Positions 47,411-60,241 of a stretch of 64,000 bases of DNA are shown in pieces (the first letter of the stretch is position 1; every line of letters starts with the position of its first letter). Location: assembly GCA_020205615.1 (NCBI GenBank), contig CM035170.1:41665807-41729806 (forward strand). Reading direction: 5' to 3'. A model generated the notes under the pieces. That model ran no database searches. It was not told where the DNA came from and saw nothing but the letters and a program-made list of their open reading frames with translations. Source of the stretch: Panax quinquefolius. Lineage: Eukaryota; Streptophyta; Magnoliopsida; Apiales; Araliaceae. The position numbers were made by a program, and so were the translations under genes.

Positions 47411-50342
47411 TGTAACATTCCGAAATTTTATAAATTGTTATATTGAATATTTATTGAATTATATAAGTATTTAATGGATGTGGTTATTGTTAATTGAATA
47501 ATTATTCAAATGTGATTCGATGTGGTTAATTATTTGTTAAGTAAATAATTAAGAAAATTAATCTAATTTAATTTAATTATTAAGTTAGAGAATTTTGATT
47601 AAATAAATTATTATATTTTAATTTGAATTTATAAATTAAAAGTATGTGTTAGTGAATTAAATAAAGTTATGATTATAAAGAAAATTATAATTTGGTGGTA
47701 TTGATTTATGTGTTAAAGTGATTTAATAAATTATTTTTAAAATTAATTTAATTAAATTAAAGTGTGACAAATAACCTTGTTATAAATGAGTTACTAAAAT
47801 AAATTAAGGGAGTTTAATTCAGTTTTGCCAAACAAGGCCTAATGTCTATTAAGTCTTTAATCTAATTGTGTTTTACCAAACAAGGTATAAGGATTAATGG
47901 GTTATTTTTAGTTAGTTAACCAAACAAGCCTTATGGCTTTTGATTTCAAAAATTATAACTGATATCAGTTAAATTAGTATTATATTATATATTTAATATT
48001 ATCATTATTATTATACGTTAGATATCTAGTACGCTAGATAGAGTTAGGAAGAAAAGAAAGACTCAAAGGAAGAAGAAGAAGAGAAGAAGAAGAGAAGAGA
48101 TGAAGGAAGGCTAGAGAATTGAGAAAAGAATTGGGGAAAAGAAGTTTGATAATCAAAAGGGATAGCCATCATCTTCTACAATCAATGTATTCTCCTATTT
48201 CTTTTAGTTTTAAAAGTTTTATCTTTCTCTTCTCCCATTTCTCTGTAAAATTCTTGTGATAGGATAATTGTTGATTTTATGTGTGTTCATATGATAAACT
48301 ATTATTGTAAAGTTATTTTCATAGGTTATATATGATTATAGTCAATGAATTGATAATATGTATGTAATTTGTGAAGAAAATATTTTTACTGAGAGTTTTT
48401 TGTGAATATATATTGTTTAGCTTAAATTAGAAATTATGGGTTAATTAGTTATTTTATTGGTAAATTGGCCATTTAATTTGATAGAGTATGTATAATTATT
48501 GATAAAGATACTTCGAATTAACTGTTTTGGTTGAAAAACAAAATTTACAGTGTTGATTTTCATTGAAATATCAAAAAGTGAGTTTTTTTTTTATCAAAAA
48601 CAGTGAAATTGGATGTTTTAAATTTGTTGTTTATGTTGTTGTATGGGTAGAAACATGTTAGGAGTTTTTGAATTATGTTTACATGAAGTTTTGTTTGAAT
48701 TGCATGTGAATTAGTCATTAGAAAGCGAGCTTGTGAGGCCAAAATTGGCTTTTTTCTTATATTATTGCCGGGCGTCATCGAATTGAAACTAAAGTGTATA
48801 TGCCTGTGCCCAAGAAGCTCATTTCATTGTGGCGCCATGACATATCGCTCGTCGCTACCAAACGCAGCTTTTGTAGTATAATTATCGCGCCGCAACGCCA
48901 TCTCCACGCCGCAGCGCGAGTTAGTAGAATGGTCTGACAGTGTACTTTTTGTACACGAAATGTTAAGAAAAGTTATGTGATGATAATAGGACTATAAAAT
49001 GTTGATTTTAGTATTTCTATACTATGAATAATTATGTTATTACTATGAATAATTATGTTATTAAAGATTAACTTGTGTTATAACTTGATTATGTGATTAA
49101 ATAGTCAAACCTACATGATGAATGTATTAGTTATGTGATAATGACTAACTATGTCATGATGACATATGTATATAGGATATTGTGATTCGAATTGTTCGGT
49201 TTAATCTACGAACAAGGCAAGTTTTCTAATCTATTATCTTGTTAATTCAATTACTATTTTCAATTCGATTACAATATAATGATGTAAGTTATTTTGGAGC
49301 AAGTTATTCTTGTATTTAACTTGTTGTTTAGCATGCACAACTATATATACTAATGTCGAACATTTCTATCGTTCAAATTGTTATGCATGCTTAGTATTCA
49401 ATTCTAATTAACCTTGGCTTAGTATTGTTCAAGCAAGGTATGCTATAGTTATTCAAATTGTATGCTATTAGATTATTCCTAAAGCATGACTTTAGTTTAC
49501 TATGATTGATTCAATCACGATTATTCTATAGTATAGTGTTATTGGTTTTATTCAACTACTCCTTAGTTGATGTTCGTTAAATTCCAAATTACCTTGAAAG
49601 CTTATCCAAACCAAACTTCCTTTGGTGCGGACTTGTACTCTAAATACTGAGATGAACAACCCTATTGTTATGATTAGGGGTTAACTTACGCATAGCATTA
49701 AAATGTTTGTGCGCAATACATTGTACGAAGGGCTGATCCCCCTAAGTATGAGGTCCTTATAGTTTTATGACTGTTAAAGTTGGAGTTGAAAGATTACTTG
49801 CAACTATAGACGTAGTTCATGGTCTTACGACCGTCAGTGATGTATATTTTCTATATTTTGGAATTCCAGTTTCTGATTATTGTTGATAGAGTACTATTCA
49901 CTTTTGATGAGCCTATTTTACGCTTATTATTGTTATACTCTGTTGATTTCATATTATATCCGATGAGCAATTGTTTTGCTCACTCTTGTATATTATAAAC
50001 TCATTGCAGACTAAAGAAGAAGAAAGGTAGGTGAACCTTCGACTAGCAAAGAAAGGGAAAAATGTACAAGTGATGAAGACTTGTAATTTTACTTTGATTA
50101 AGATGTTAGACTTTTATTATGATGATATTAGACTTTGTTTTTAAAGAAGTTATGTAATGTTTTCCGCATTTGAATGATGATTAAAGGTTAGATAACTTGG
50201 GAGATTTTTATTATGTAACCCTTTAATGGGGAAGGTTTTTATTTATTCATTTTTATTATGATTGGGTAGTTAGATATGAATATTTGATTCAGTGAACACC
50301 AAATCCTGTGGAAATGAAGTACCTGGGTTTGGGGATGTCACA
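47411..50342 (+). mobile_element. G2 gypsy element: LTR, 2.9 kb
   Basis: TGTAACATTCCGAAATTT to GGTTTGGGGATGTCACA, followed by a primer site, so it acts as the 5' LTR of G2. Landmarks are 'accaaacaagccttatgg' at about 47918, a GA-rich start at 48045-48150, a GC-rich patch at 48775-48930, and 'gagcaattgttttgctcactc' near the end, shared by the other Del/Tekay-like LTRs here. No coding sequence; the short frames are spurious. Confidence 0.9.
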
Positions 50343-50345
50343 AGT

Positions 50346-50357
50346 TGGTATCAAAGC
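50346..50357 (+). other. G2 primer-binding site
   Basis: TGGTATCAAAGC, three bases after the LTR end, identical to the G1 site. A run of nine Gs follows near 50380. Confidence 0.9.
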
Positions 50358-50602
50358 TTTAGGTTATGAACCTTAGGTGGGGGGGGGAAAGCCTTAGGAA
50401 GTAACCTTTGAAAAGATAGTGGAGATAACTCTTATCGAGTTTTTAAGAAAGAAGTAATAAAACACTTATATGCTTATGTGATTATAATTTATGTACTTTC
50501 GTGAGTGTCGAGTAGTAATGATTAATAATTAAAACTTTAAAACTTTGTTGTCGGGATGACTAATGTCGAGAATCCAAATAAAGTTAGGAGGAAAAACCTC
50601 AA

Positions 50603-50889
50603 ATGCCTATAGAGGAGCAGCCTCGCGACATTCCGGTAGTTTTGGAACAACTACTACCACGGGAGTCAACCCCGTTGGTCACAGTAGTTGAAGATGAGGA
50701 TGATGACGTGGAAATAGATGAGGAGGATCCCATTGAGTTATCACAGGAGGATGAGGATAACGAGGACGAAGAGGAGGAGACTCCACTAACCTCGATGGCT
50801 GCTCGTATGTACGATGAAGTCTATGACCGTAACGTGGAACTTCAGGATACAGTTGAGGAGTTACAGGAGATAGTGGCTGAACAACAGAC
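50603..50889 (+). pseudogene. G2 ORF1, N-terminal part
   Basis: Starts at the ATG at 50603, about 245 bases after the primer site. The first 60 codons end in a very acidic block (about residues 33-60, mostly Asp/Glu), then MAARMYDEVYDRNVELQDTV and EELQEIVAEQQ, a likely coiled coil. A copia element splits it after the CAGAC duplication, and the same frame resumes at 60242. No known domain. Placement and composition parallel G1 ORF1 at 34835. It does not resemble gag, whose own ATG is at 60939. The open frame running into the copia LTR here is an artefact. Confidence 0.65.
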
Positions 50890-52768
50890 TGAAAGTAGTA
50901 TGCACACAAGCCAATCATGTTTGATGATAAAGCATATACTTTGTAACAATCTTATTCATTTATTAATAAAAAGTATTAATTTATTAAAGGCTTTTAATTA
51001 TCTACATGATCTTTGTTTTATATATATGTGATAAACCCATAGTTTTAAGCAATGCTTTTAGAATAATGATGATGATCATTCTAATGAGATCTAAATTCTT
51101 AGAAAGCTTAAAACTAAAATAGTTCCCAATCATTGGATTACTAAATTTGGGATTAGTGAATCCGGATAGATTGAATACATCGTTGCTTGCTCATTGGATG
51201 AGGATGATTGATCTCATGATCATTTGTGTGGAACACTAAAGCAAGTATGTAGGTGCTTATTAGAGAATAAGTACACTTTGAGCGTGGGCTCGCTAAGGAA
51301 TACCTAATGGAGTTTTATTTGCTGTCGATAGGAATTCTGTAGTGATAGTAGTCTAAGTGATCCTTGGACTTGAGATCATCATAGCATCTTGTGTATGATG
51401 AGTTATACTTTGACTTATTCCTTAAGACCCTTAGGGTATATCAAAGGGTATGCTTGGGTATAATAAGTTGTATATGGAGATAATGTATGATCAATAAAGA
51501 ATCTACCACTTCTAATAAAGAAGAGAAATGTCCTATATGATTCGATAAATGACAACCCAGTGAGTCCTTGGCGGCGTAATGAAATTAGAAAGGAGTTTCT
51601 AATTTGCATTATTTGAGTTGTGCATTTAAGGATCGAAATACATATAATTAAATAAAATAAGACTTGACGATAATTCCATGTCTTATATTTAATTGGGACA
51701 TTGTATGGTGGAAGGATTGAATTGTGCAGTAACTATTTACTCAAAGGTTCTTTAATGATTAATGTTGAAATCTATATTATGTGGAAAGTCGTTGATCGCT
51801 AGGGAGGCTTATCCTATTGTAGAATAAATATTATTTATTTAAATAAATTAATTGTTTAATTTATTTATTTAAATAAGATTAGAATTATTCTAATTGATTT
51901 ATTCACAACCTAGGTTTAATATGGAGAACCTAAAGGGTCACACCATAAAAGGAAGAATAATTATTTAAGAAGTTAATGGCATAATCGTAATAATATGTTA
52001 TGTATATTTAATTTAATCTATGGTGATAGAATAAATTAAATAACTTAATATTTATTATTTAATATTTTAGAAATATTAAATATAAATTAATAAGAGGTGT
52101 CTTATTAATATTATTACAATTATTATTATTTTAATTTCTAAAAGAGTTTAGGAATTAATTTAATATAAGTACTCTCATTTATTCCTAATAAGATTAGGAG
52201 GTTAAATTAATTAAAAGAGTTTAATTAATTATCCCTAATAAGATTAGGGAGCCTAATTAATTAAAAGAATTTAATTAATTAAATAAAACCCAATTCCTTA
52301 ATTGTTAAGGTGGGTTGCCCACATCTATTAATAAGAGGAGTCTTATTATGAGTGACATATGGGTTGTTGACTTTAACAAAGTATGTAATAATTCCAAGTT
52401 GTTTGGAGTATGCCTTTTCTATAGAGATAGAAAACTAGGGTTTAGCCAACCACCCCTTCTTCTTGAATTTTCTTCTTCCTTGGTGGATCACCTCTAGAGG
52501 CCAAACATTTGGGTGGCTAACGTTGATCAAAAGGAAGGAACCAAACCCGATGGATTCAAGATTGAGCGAAAGGATTTGGAGGTGAACTTGTACACGAGGA
52601 AGCTCGATCTTCAAGGGTATGATTTATTCTTTATCTTTTCGTTTAATTAATAATTGTGCATAAAGGGTGATCCGGGTATATGGTTTGTAAATTTTTAAAC
52701 TCGATTTTACACGCTTAGCACTTTTTTTATGCAATTTGATTACTTACATGAATATTACAAACCTAACG
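50890..52768 (+). repeat. Copia element 2, 5' LTR
   Basis: TGAAAGTAGTATGCACACAA to ATATTACAAACCTAAC, about 1.88 kb. It matches the 3' LTR closely, with small indels such as near 51270. The last base or two at the primer-site joint is altered. Confidence 0.95.
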
Positions 52769-52769
52769 A

Positions 52770-52781
52770 TGGCATCGAGCC
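52770..52781 (+). other. Copia element 2 primer-binding site (damaged)
   Basis: TGGCATCGAGCC. Compared with TGGTATCAGAGCC in the fragment at 14823 it has one substitution and one lost base. Confidence 0.75.
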
Positions 52782-52782
52782 A

Positions 52783-52870
52783 AACCTTTATACGAATTAT
52801 TAATTATTTTAATTTGATATGTATATTAATATGTGTTTAGAACAATTTAATTGGGCATATTTTGTTGTAT

Positions 52871-52901
<31 letters not shown>

Positions 52902-53301
52902 GTCAGTTTTTTTTTGTTTTTCCTAAGCCTATTTTACATTACATATGATGCGCACGGTTTTAGGAAACAAACAAACAAAAAAAAAAAAAAAGGTTAAAAG
53001 GGAGCATGCATTTAATTGAAGAACCACACGGAAATCGAAATCGAGGGATTTTATTATCATGTAATGATTACGATGCATGATTATTAGTGATGATTACAGA
53101 ACACGGAAATCATGGTGATGATTGGTGATGATTACGATTGCATGATTGGTGATGATTACTGATCCATAAAATCAAAATTTGTCCAAGTTACTTACGGAAA
53201 TCATGGTTTTTTCAATGGGCATGAACTCACGGAATTAAAGGAACGGAAATCAACACATATCACCTGAAGATATATATAAGTGAAGCAGCATACACGGATT
53301 C

Positions 53302-53375
<74 letters not shown>

Positions 53376-53387
53376 TATATATATATA

Positions 53388-53432
<45 letters not shown>

Positions 53433-55400
53433 ATATATATATATTTTAATTATTTTATAATTAAAATAAAAGTTTATTTTAATTTTAAAATAAAGGTTTA
53501 TTTTAATATTAAAATAAGAGAGTTTATTTTAATTTTAAAATTAGAATTTCATGTTAACTAATTAGAGTTGGAATTGGATTCCATGATAACTAATTGGAGT
53601 TGAAATTGTATTCCATCTTTCCTTAAATAAAGGAGTTTATTTAGATATGAAATTAGATTTCATATTATTCAAAATAAAAGAGTTTATTTGTGAATTGGAA
53701 GAGAAATCCTAATTTCCTTAAATAAAGGAGTTTATTTAGATATGAAATAAGATTTCATATTATTCAAAATAAAGGAGTTTATTTGTGAATAAGAAAAGAA
53801 AACCGTATTTCCTTAAATAAAGGAGTTTATTTAGATATGAAATATGATTTCATATTATTCAAAATAAAGAAGTTTATTTGTGAATAGGAAAGAATATCCG
53901 TGTTTCCTTTAATAAAAGATTTTTTTATATGGAATTGGATTCCATAATTAATTAAAATAAAGGACTTTATTTTGATTAAAATTTTGATTAAAATAAAATA
54001 GTTTATTTTATTCAAAATTGGATAAATTAAAATAAAATAGTTTTATTTTGATTTAAATTTGGATTAAAATAAAAGAGTTTATTTTGATTCAAAATAGATT
54101 TTATACTAACTAAATTTGCCCATTAAATGATATCAATATATATATTAAATGTTTATTATTCATGAGATGAATGTTATTTATTGATGCATATGATGATGTG
54201 TATGATAATAAATGGGATTGATTATGGACTATTGACCAATGCGATTGGATTTTATTTTAGTTGGATGCATGAATGTATGGGTTTTATTAAATGGGGTCTG
54301 CGTACCTCGTCTTCTCTAATTTTTTCTTAATGTAAATTCTATCTTCCTCCTATGTACTTCCCCTTGACTGCTGATCAAGGTTTCTATTTATTTTAAATAG
54401 TTTTGTAATAGGAATAGTTAGAATTAATTTTTGAAAAATTGGAGATCAAGGAGCAAGGAGCGCTTGAAGACCCGTTTGTAATAGAGCCCGGGTTTAAATG
54501 TAATAGTTATATTTAAATATTATTTCTTGCACCCCTAGGGTTTGACCTTTTGGTTCACTTGGTGGCTCTAGTGAACCAAACTAGAATAAAAGTCCATAAT
54601 CAATCCGGGTAGAATATAGTATTCTATATGTGCATGCTTATACTATATATATTATATATTATGCAAACATGCTTAGCATGTTCATTAATATAACGCGTAT
54701 TTTATATATATATATGTGCATGCGCTAAACAAGATGAGACAAATTAATAACAAATCCCTCAATTTTTATATTAAGTCCTAAGCGTTCAAAGATATTTGGA
54801 ATATCGAACGTCGCCTTTCTAACATGATAAAATTAATAGAGTATTAAATATTTAATATGAGTTTGTTGTGTCACCACAAGGCAAGTATTAAGTATTTAAG
54901 ATGTTAATTTATCACATTTGATGCTTATAAAGAAAATTGAACAATATTGTTTTGTTGTGTCACCACAAGGATGATATTTTCTTTTTGAATATATGGAGTG
55001 CTAGGTGGGACTTAACTTGGATAATTTTGATTCGGATGTGCCACCACTTGATCAAAATAATCTAAGAGGCAAAATACAAGGAGTTGCATAGTTGATGTAA
55101 TTGACAAAAGTTGTCTACCTATTTATTTATATATAGTTTGTTGTGTCACCACAAGGCTATATACATTTGAAATGGGATCCTTATTCTCACTAGCAAATAT
55201 TTAATTAGATTTTGCCGACTATATAAGTGAGGGTAATATAGTTTGAAGAAAATAGTGGGAGATACCAATTTAAAACAAGACCTAATTTATTTTGGTAATT
55301 AATAATAGAATATATGTTAAAATGTTGTTAATTACAAATTCATTTACAAAATTTTACAATGTCTAAAATTACTATCACTGCGAAGCATATTAGATGCTAA
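52783..55400 (+). mobile_element. Copia element 2 leader with hairpin arrays
   Basis: Non-coding. In order: a poly-A run (52877-52901), a 'gatgattacg' direct-repeat patch (53060-53165), a TA microsatellite (53306-53446), the AAATAAAGGAGTTTATTT array (about 53460-54110), a block shared with 15590-16060, and three GTTGTGTCACCACAAGG stem-loops (about 54866, 54954, 55140). The short antisense frame at 53827-54015 is part of the array, not a gene. Confidence 0.85.
53306..53446. repeat. (TA)n microsatellite, interrupted
   Basis: About 140 bases of TA units with a few A or T insertions. Confidence 0.9.
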
Positions 55401-55429
55401 ATTAACAAGAATAAGAATTAAGCAGTTGG

Positions 55430-56170
55430 TTAAGGAATTTGAGAATAGTTCTCATAATTTGAAAAGCTATCTTATGTCCTTAATCGCCTATCCTGCACTG
55501 GTTGCGAGATAATGCCTCTGAGGAAGACATTGCTACTTTTAGAAAGTGGCAAGATGATGCACAGTTGGCTCAATGCATCATGCTCGCATCTATGAGTAAC
55601 GAGCTTCAGCGTCAGCATGAAACTATGGATGCTCCTACTATATTCCTACACATCAAGTAGTTGATGGCGAGGAAAGTCGGAGTGATAGATATCAGATATC
55701 TAAGGAGCTCTTCCGATCTAGAATGACCGAAGGCACTACAGTACAGACACATGTCCTAATGATAATCAATTTGATTGATCAATTAGGACAATGGGTTTTG
55801 TCATGGATGGAGAGTTGAGCCAAGATTTGATCTTGCACTCACTCCCGGACTCCTTTCACAATTGTTGTGAATTTTTCATATGAACAAGCTAGATATCAGT
55901 CTCGCTGATTTGCTTAACATATTAAAAAATTGTTGAGAGTCACTTTCCAACCAAGAAAGATCAAGTCTTACTGGTAGGGGCCAAAGGATCTTCTGAAAAG
56001 AAGAACGATTCAAAGAAGGTAAATAGAAAGGCATAAACAAAGGATAATAAGAACAAAATTGATACGGATAGCAAAGGAGTTTGCTTCCACCGCAATAAGC
56101 TTTGAACAACTTGGAAAGAAAGCTGCGAGAAGCGTCTTGCGGAGGCTAACCAAAGAAGCTTAGTGAAGTT
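55430..56170 (+). pseudogene. Copia element 2 gag remnant
   Basis: UBN2-type gag text: EEDIATFRKWQDDAQLAQC, IMLASMSNELQRQHETMDAP, then KELFRS-like, NLIDQLGQWVLSWM and VVNFSYEQARYQS, with stops and frame changes throughout. A degraded knuckle region lies at about 56075-56110. Same order as element 1 at 39640-40440. Confidence 0.8.
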
Positions 56171-56325
56171 TGATTATAAATACAAATTTGTTCATGATTT
56201 AAAATAAATTTTCTTTAAGTCGAGGTTCTACTTGGGTATTGGATACTGACTTTGGTTATCATAAATATAGATTTATGAAGGACCAAGCGAAGTAGAAAGC
56301 TAAACAAATATAAGTAATCCTATGT

Positions 56326-56598
56326 GTGGAAAATGAAGTAAAGGTTGCTGCATTAGCCATAGGAACTTATAGTTTAGCAATGCCTACGGGAAAATCTATT
56401 AAGTCAATAAGTTGTTATTATATTCTAGTTCTTGTTAAAAATATTATTTCCATTTTATTGTTGGACAATGAAATCTTTGGTATTATAATTAAGAACAATT
56501 GTTGTCCTATTTATAATAATAATGTTTTGTATAGAACTGGAATATTTCTTAATAAATTTTGTATACTTGACTTACATGAAAATAATTTTGCATATTGA
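56326..56598 (+). pseudogene. Copia element 2 gag-pol junction (pre-integrase) fragment
   Basis: 90 codons: ENEVKVAALAIGTYSLAMP, ISCYYILVLVKNIISILLLD, IIIKNNCCPIYNN, then LNKFCILDLHENN. Conserved in plant copia polyproteins just ahead of integrase. Upstream, 56171-56325 has VLDTD-like text (tattggatactgac, about 56236-56249). Confidence 0.85.
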
Positions 56599-57470
56599 AC
56601 AAACTAGTATAAGAAAAGGAGATGATCATTCAAAGAGTTGAATGTGTGTATTTGCTGAAATACAAGTATGAATTATTTGAAAGGTTCAAAGAATTCAGAA
56701 GTGAAACAAATTGACAATGTATTAAGATTCTTTGATTAGATCAAGGAATAAATACTTGAGCAATAAGTTTTTAGATCATCTCAAATGGTTTTCTCATAAT
56801 GGAAACATCCTGATACGCAATAATTGATTGATGTATCTGAATGGAAAATTCATACCTTGTTGGACATGGTGCAGTCCATAATGATTTTATCAACATTCCA
56901 GTATCCCTCTAGGATCATGTCCTAGAAATGGCTGCATATCTACGAAAATGGTAACCTCAAAATCCGGCCCCAAGACTCCATAAAAGTTATGGACAGGGAG
57001 GATTCCTAATCTTAAGTATGTTAAGATAAGGGGTTGTCCAACTTATGTGAAAAGGTTTCAAAGGATAAGCTTGGGACAAGATTTGACATGTACAGATTTG
57101 TGGGACATCCTAAAGTAAGTTTAGGGTATATGTTCTATAATTCTACTTAGCAAAAGGTGTTTGTTACGAAACACGCTTCCTTCTAAGATAAAGGTGTTTA
57201 TCATTAAAAGGGGCTAGTGGGAGGATAATAGATCTTGAAAAGTTCAAGAACCACAAAACACTATAAGTCAAATAAGAGGAACTCAGATAGACCTATTGTA
57301 CCTGGCCAAGAATCGTAAGTGCGGAATAGTACCAAAGATACCTAGGAGGTATGGATTCATCATGGATGATGATGATGAGGTACGCATCATAGAAGATGAT
57401 GATCTAGAGTTACATACGATGAGGTAAGACTTCTAGTGTGTACAAAAGGGTTAATGGGAGCGTCGTGAAA
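56599..57470 (+). pseudogene. Copia element 2 integrase tail and pol linker
   Basis: Broken but recognisable: a NSYLVGHGAVHNDF-like stretch where the family has its LLDMVRSM region, EMAAYL, an IWG-like stretch, KRFQ, then KVSLGYMFYN-like, KGASGRIIDLE, a DPIVPGQ-like stretch, PKIPRRYGFIMDDDDEVRII and EDDDL. The DDE core is only partly present. Many stops. Confidence 0.75.
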
Positions 57471-57640
57471 TTTCTAGTATTATATGTTGATATACTACGG
57501 ATAAGGAATGACATATCAATGCTACAATCAGTAAAGATAAAGTTGTCTAAACATTCCTCCATGAATGGTTTGGGAAGAGTATCTTAATTGGGGATAAAAT
57601 CTATATAGATAGATACAAGAGGATGCTCGACTTAACCCAA
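57471..57640 (+). pseudogene. Copia element 2 partial RT with YVDI active site
   Basis: Frame FLVLYVDILRIRNDISMLQ, then SKHSSMNGLG. The catalytic YVDD reads YVDI (57480-57494), exactly as in element 1. The RT fingers and upstream palm are missing, and about 110 bases retained in element 1 are also gone here. Confidence 0.8.
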
Positions 57641-58344
57641 GGAATGTATATTCATTTGATGCTAAAGTCGTTTAGCATGGCAAAGTCCAAGAGATGTCTC
57701 ATGTCGATGAGCTATGGAGTGTATCTCTCTTAATAGTCCCCACAGACTCCTGAAAAGAGAGGTCGCATGAGTGACAATCATGTATGCAATGAAATGTACG
57801 AGACACGATGTTGATCGGTCGTATTGCGGAGAAGTTCAACGTGTGAGTCGGTGAAAACATCTTAAAGTTCTTAACCGGCACTAAGGATGTGATCATATTC
57901 ATGGTGGGTCTAAATTAAAACTAGAGGGCTTAACAGACTCAAGTTTTTCGAGACGAGACCAAGACAACAAAAAAATCCACTTTAAGGTAAAGAGTTACCT
58001 TGAGCAATTGGTGCGATGAATTGGAAAGGTTCCAAACAAAGAAAGAGTTCTTTGGTTTAGTGATAAAGACAAAGTATATAGCTATAAATGAAGCTGCAAG
58101 TTGATTGTTTGGATTAAAGTTCATCACGAGAACTAGGAATAGTTCTAAGTCTCATCTTGGATCTAAACATGTGTTATGGCATTTTCATTTGATTATTAGA
58201 ATCATTGAAAGATGGGAAATCACTATAGAGATAGTGGACTCTCATGAACAACATTACATATCCATTAACTAAAACTTATCCAACAAACGGGGATAATCGT
58301 CACTTAGAGAAGAAGAGTATTAGATACCATGGCGATTGGCTTTA
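57641..58344 (+). pseudogene. Copia element 2 RNase H remains
   Basis: DNA-level remains of late RT and RNase H, with many stops: SKRMLGLTQ-like (57615-57650), KERSHE..MQ-like, KFLTGTKDVIIF, then RSHLGSKHV-like near 58150. It ends at the polypurine tract. Confidence 0.6.
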
Positions 58345-58359
58345 GTGCAAGTGGGAGAT
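58345..58359 (+). other. Copia element 2 polypurine tract
   Basis: GTGCAAGTGGGAGAT, immediately before the 3' LTR start TGAAAGTAG. Confidence 0.85.
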
Positions 58360-60236
58360 TGAAAGTAGTATGCACACAAACCCAATCATGTTTGATGATA
58401 AAGCATATACTTTGTAACAATCTTATTCATTTATTAATAAAAAGTATTAATTTATTAAAGGCTTTTAATTATCTACATGATCTTTGTTTTATAATATGTG
58501 ATAAACCCATAGTTTTAAGCAATGCTTTTAGAATAATGATGATGATCATTCTAATGAGATCTAAATTCTTAGAAAGCTTAAAACTAAAATAGTTCCCAAT
58601 CATTGGATTACTAAATTGGGGATTAGTGAATCCGGATAGATTGGTACATACGTTGCTTGCTCATTGGATGAGGATGATTGATCTCATGATCATTTGTGTG
58701 GAGACACTAAAGCAAGTATGTAGGTGCTTATTAGAGAATAAGTACACGTGAGCATTAACTCGCTAAGGAATACCTAATGGAGTTTTATTTGCTGTCAATA
58801 GGAATTCCTGTAGTGATAGTAGTCAAGTGATCCTTGGACTTGAGATCATCATAGCATCTTGTGTATGATGAGTTATACTTTGACTTATTCCTTAAGACCC
58901 TTAGGGTATATCAAAGGGTATGCTTGGGTATAATAAGTTGTACATGGAGATAATATACGATCAATAAAGAATCTACCACTTCTAATAAAAGAAGAGAAAT
59001 GTCCTATGTGATTCGATAAATGACAACCCAGTGGTCCTTGGCGGCGAATGAAATTAGAAAGGAGTTTCTAATTTGCATTATTTGAGTTGTGCATTTAAGG
59101 ATCGAAATACATATAATTAAATAAAATAAGACTTGTGATAATTCCATGTCTTATAATTAATTGGGACATTGTATGGTGGAAGGATTGAATTATCGGTAAC
59201 TATTTACTCAAAGGTTCTTTAATGATTAATGTTGAAATCTATATTATCTGGAAAGTCGTTGATCGCTAGGGAGGCTTATCCCTATTGTAGAATAAATATT
59301 ATTTATTTAAATAAATTAATTGTTTAATTTATTTATTTAAATAAGATTAGAATTGTTCTAATTGATTTATTCACAACCGGTTTAATATGGAGAACCTAAA
59401 GGATCACACCATAAAAGGAAGAATAATTATTTAAGAAGTTAATGGCATAATCGTAATAATATATTTATGTATATTTAATTTAATCTATGGTGATAGAATA
59501 AATTAAATAACTTAATATTATTATTTAATATTTTAGAAATATTAAATATAAATTAATAAGAGGTGTCTTATTAATATTATTACAATTATTATTATTTTAA
59601 TTTCTAAAAGAGTTTAGAAATTAATTTAATATAAGTACTTTCATTTATTCCTAATAAGATTAGGAGGTTAAATTAATTAAAAGAGTTTAATTAATTATCC
59701 CTAATAAGATTAGGGAGCCTAATTAATTAAAAGAATTTAATTAATTAAATTAAACCCAATTCCTTAATTGTTAAGGTGGGTTGCCCACATCTATTAATAA
59801 GAGGAGTCTTATTATGGGTGACATATGGGTTGTTGACTTTAACAAAGTACGTAATAATTCCAAGTTGTTGGGAGTATGCCTTTTCTATAGAGATAGAAAA
59901 CTAGGGTTTAGCCAACCACCCCTTCTTCTTGAATTTTCTTCTTCTTTGGTGGATCACCTCTAGAGGCCAAACATTTGGGTGGCTAACGTTGATCAAAGGA
60001 AGGAACCAAACCCGGTGGATTCAAGATTGAACGCGAAAGGATTTGGAGGTGAACTTGTACCTGAGGAAGCTCGATCTTCAAGGGTATGATTTATTCTTTA
60101 TCTTTTCGTTTAATTAATAATTGTGCATAAATGGTGATCCGGGTATATGGTTTGTAAATTTTTTAAACTCTGATTTTACACGCTTACGCACTTTTTATGC
60201 AATTTGATTGCGCACATGAATATTACAAACCTAACA
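58360..60236 (+). repeat. Copia element 2, 3' LTR
   Basis: 1877 bp from TGAAAGTAGTATGCACACAA to ATATTACAAACCTAACA, followed by the CAGAC duplication. Frames inside it (for example 59781-59963, also at 52315) are conserved only because the LTR is. Confidence 0.95.
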
Positions 60237-60241
60237 CAGAC

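Larger units (their letters stand above)
50890..60236 (+). mobile_element. Copia element 2 (non-autonomous, plus strand)
   Basis: 9347 bp, flanked by a perfect CAGAC duplication (50885-50889 and 60237-60241). Order: 5' LTR 50890-52768, primer site, 2.6-kb leader, gag, pre-integrase piece, integrase tail, partial RT, RNase H remains, polypurine tract, 3' LTR 58360-60236. Every coding piece has stops or frameshifts. It is more complete than element 1 in integrase and RNase H, less so just before the RT active site, and shares the missing RT N-terminus. Confidence 0.95.

Noticed and set aside
50679..50918. 79-codon minus-strand Pro/His-rich frame
   Set aside because: It is the antisense shadow of the acidic block of G2 ORF1.
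59781..59963. 60-codon frame repeated at 52315-52497
   Set aside because: Both are the same position of the two LTRs of copia element 2. Copying of the LTR explains the conservation.
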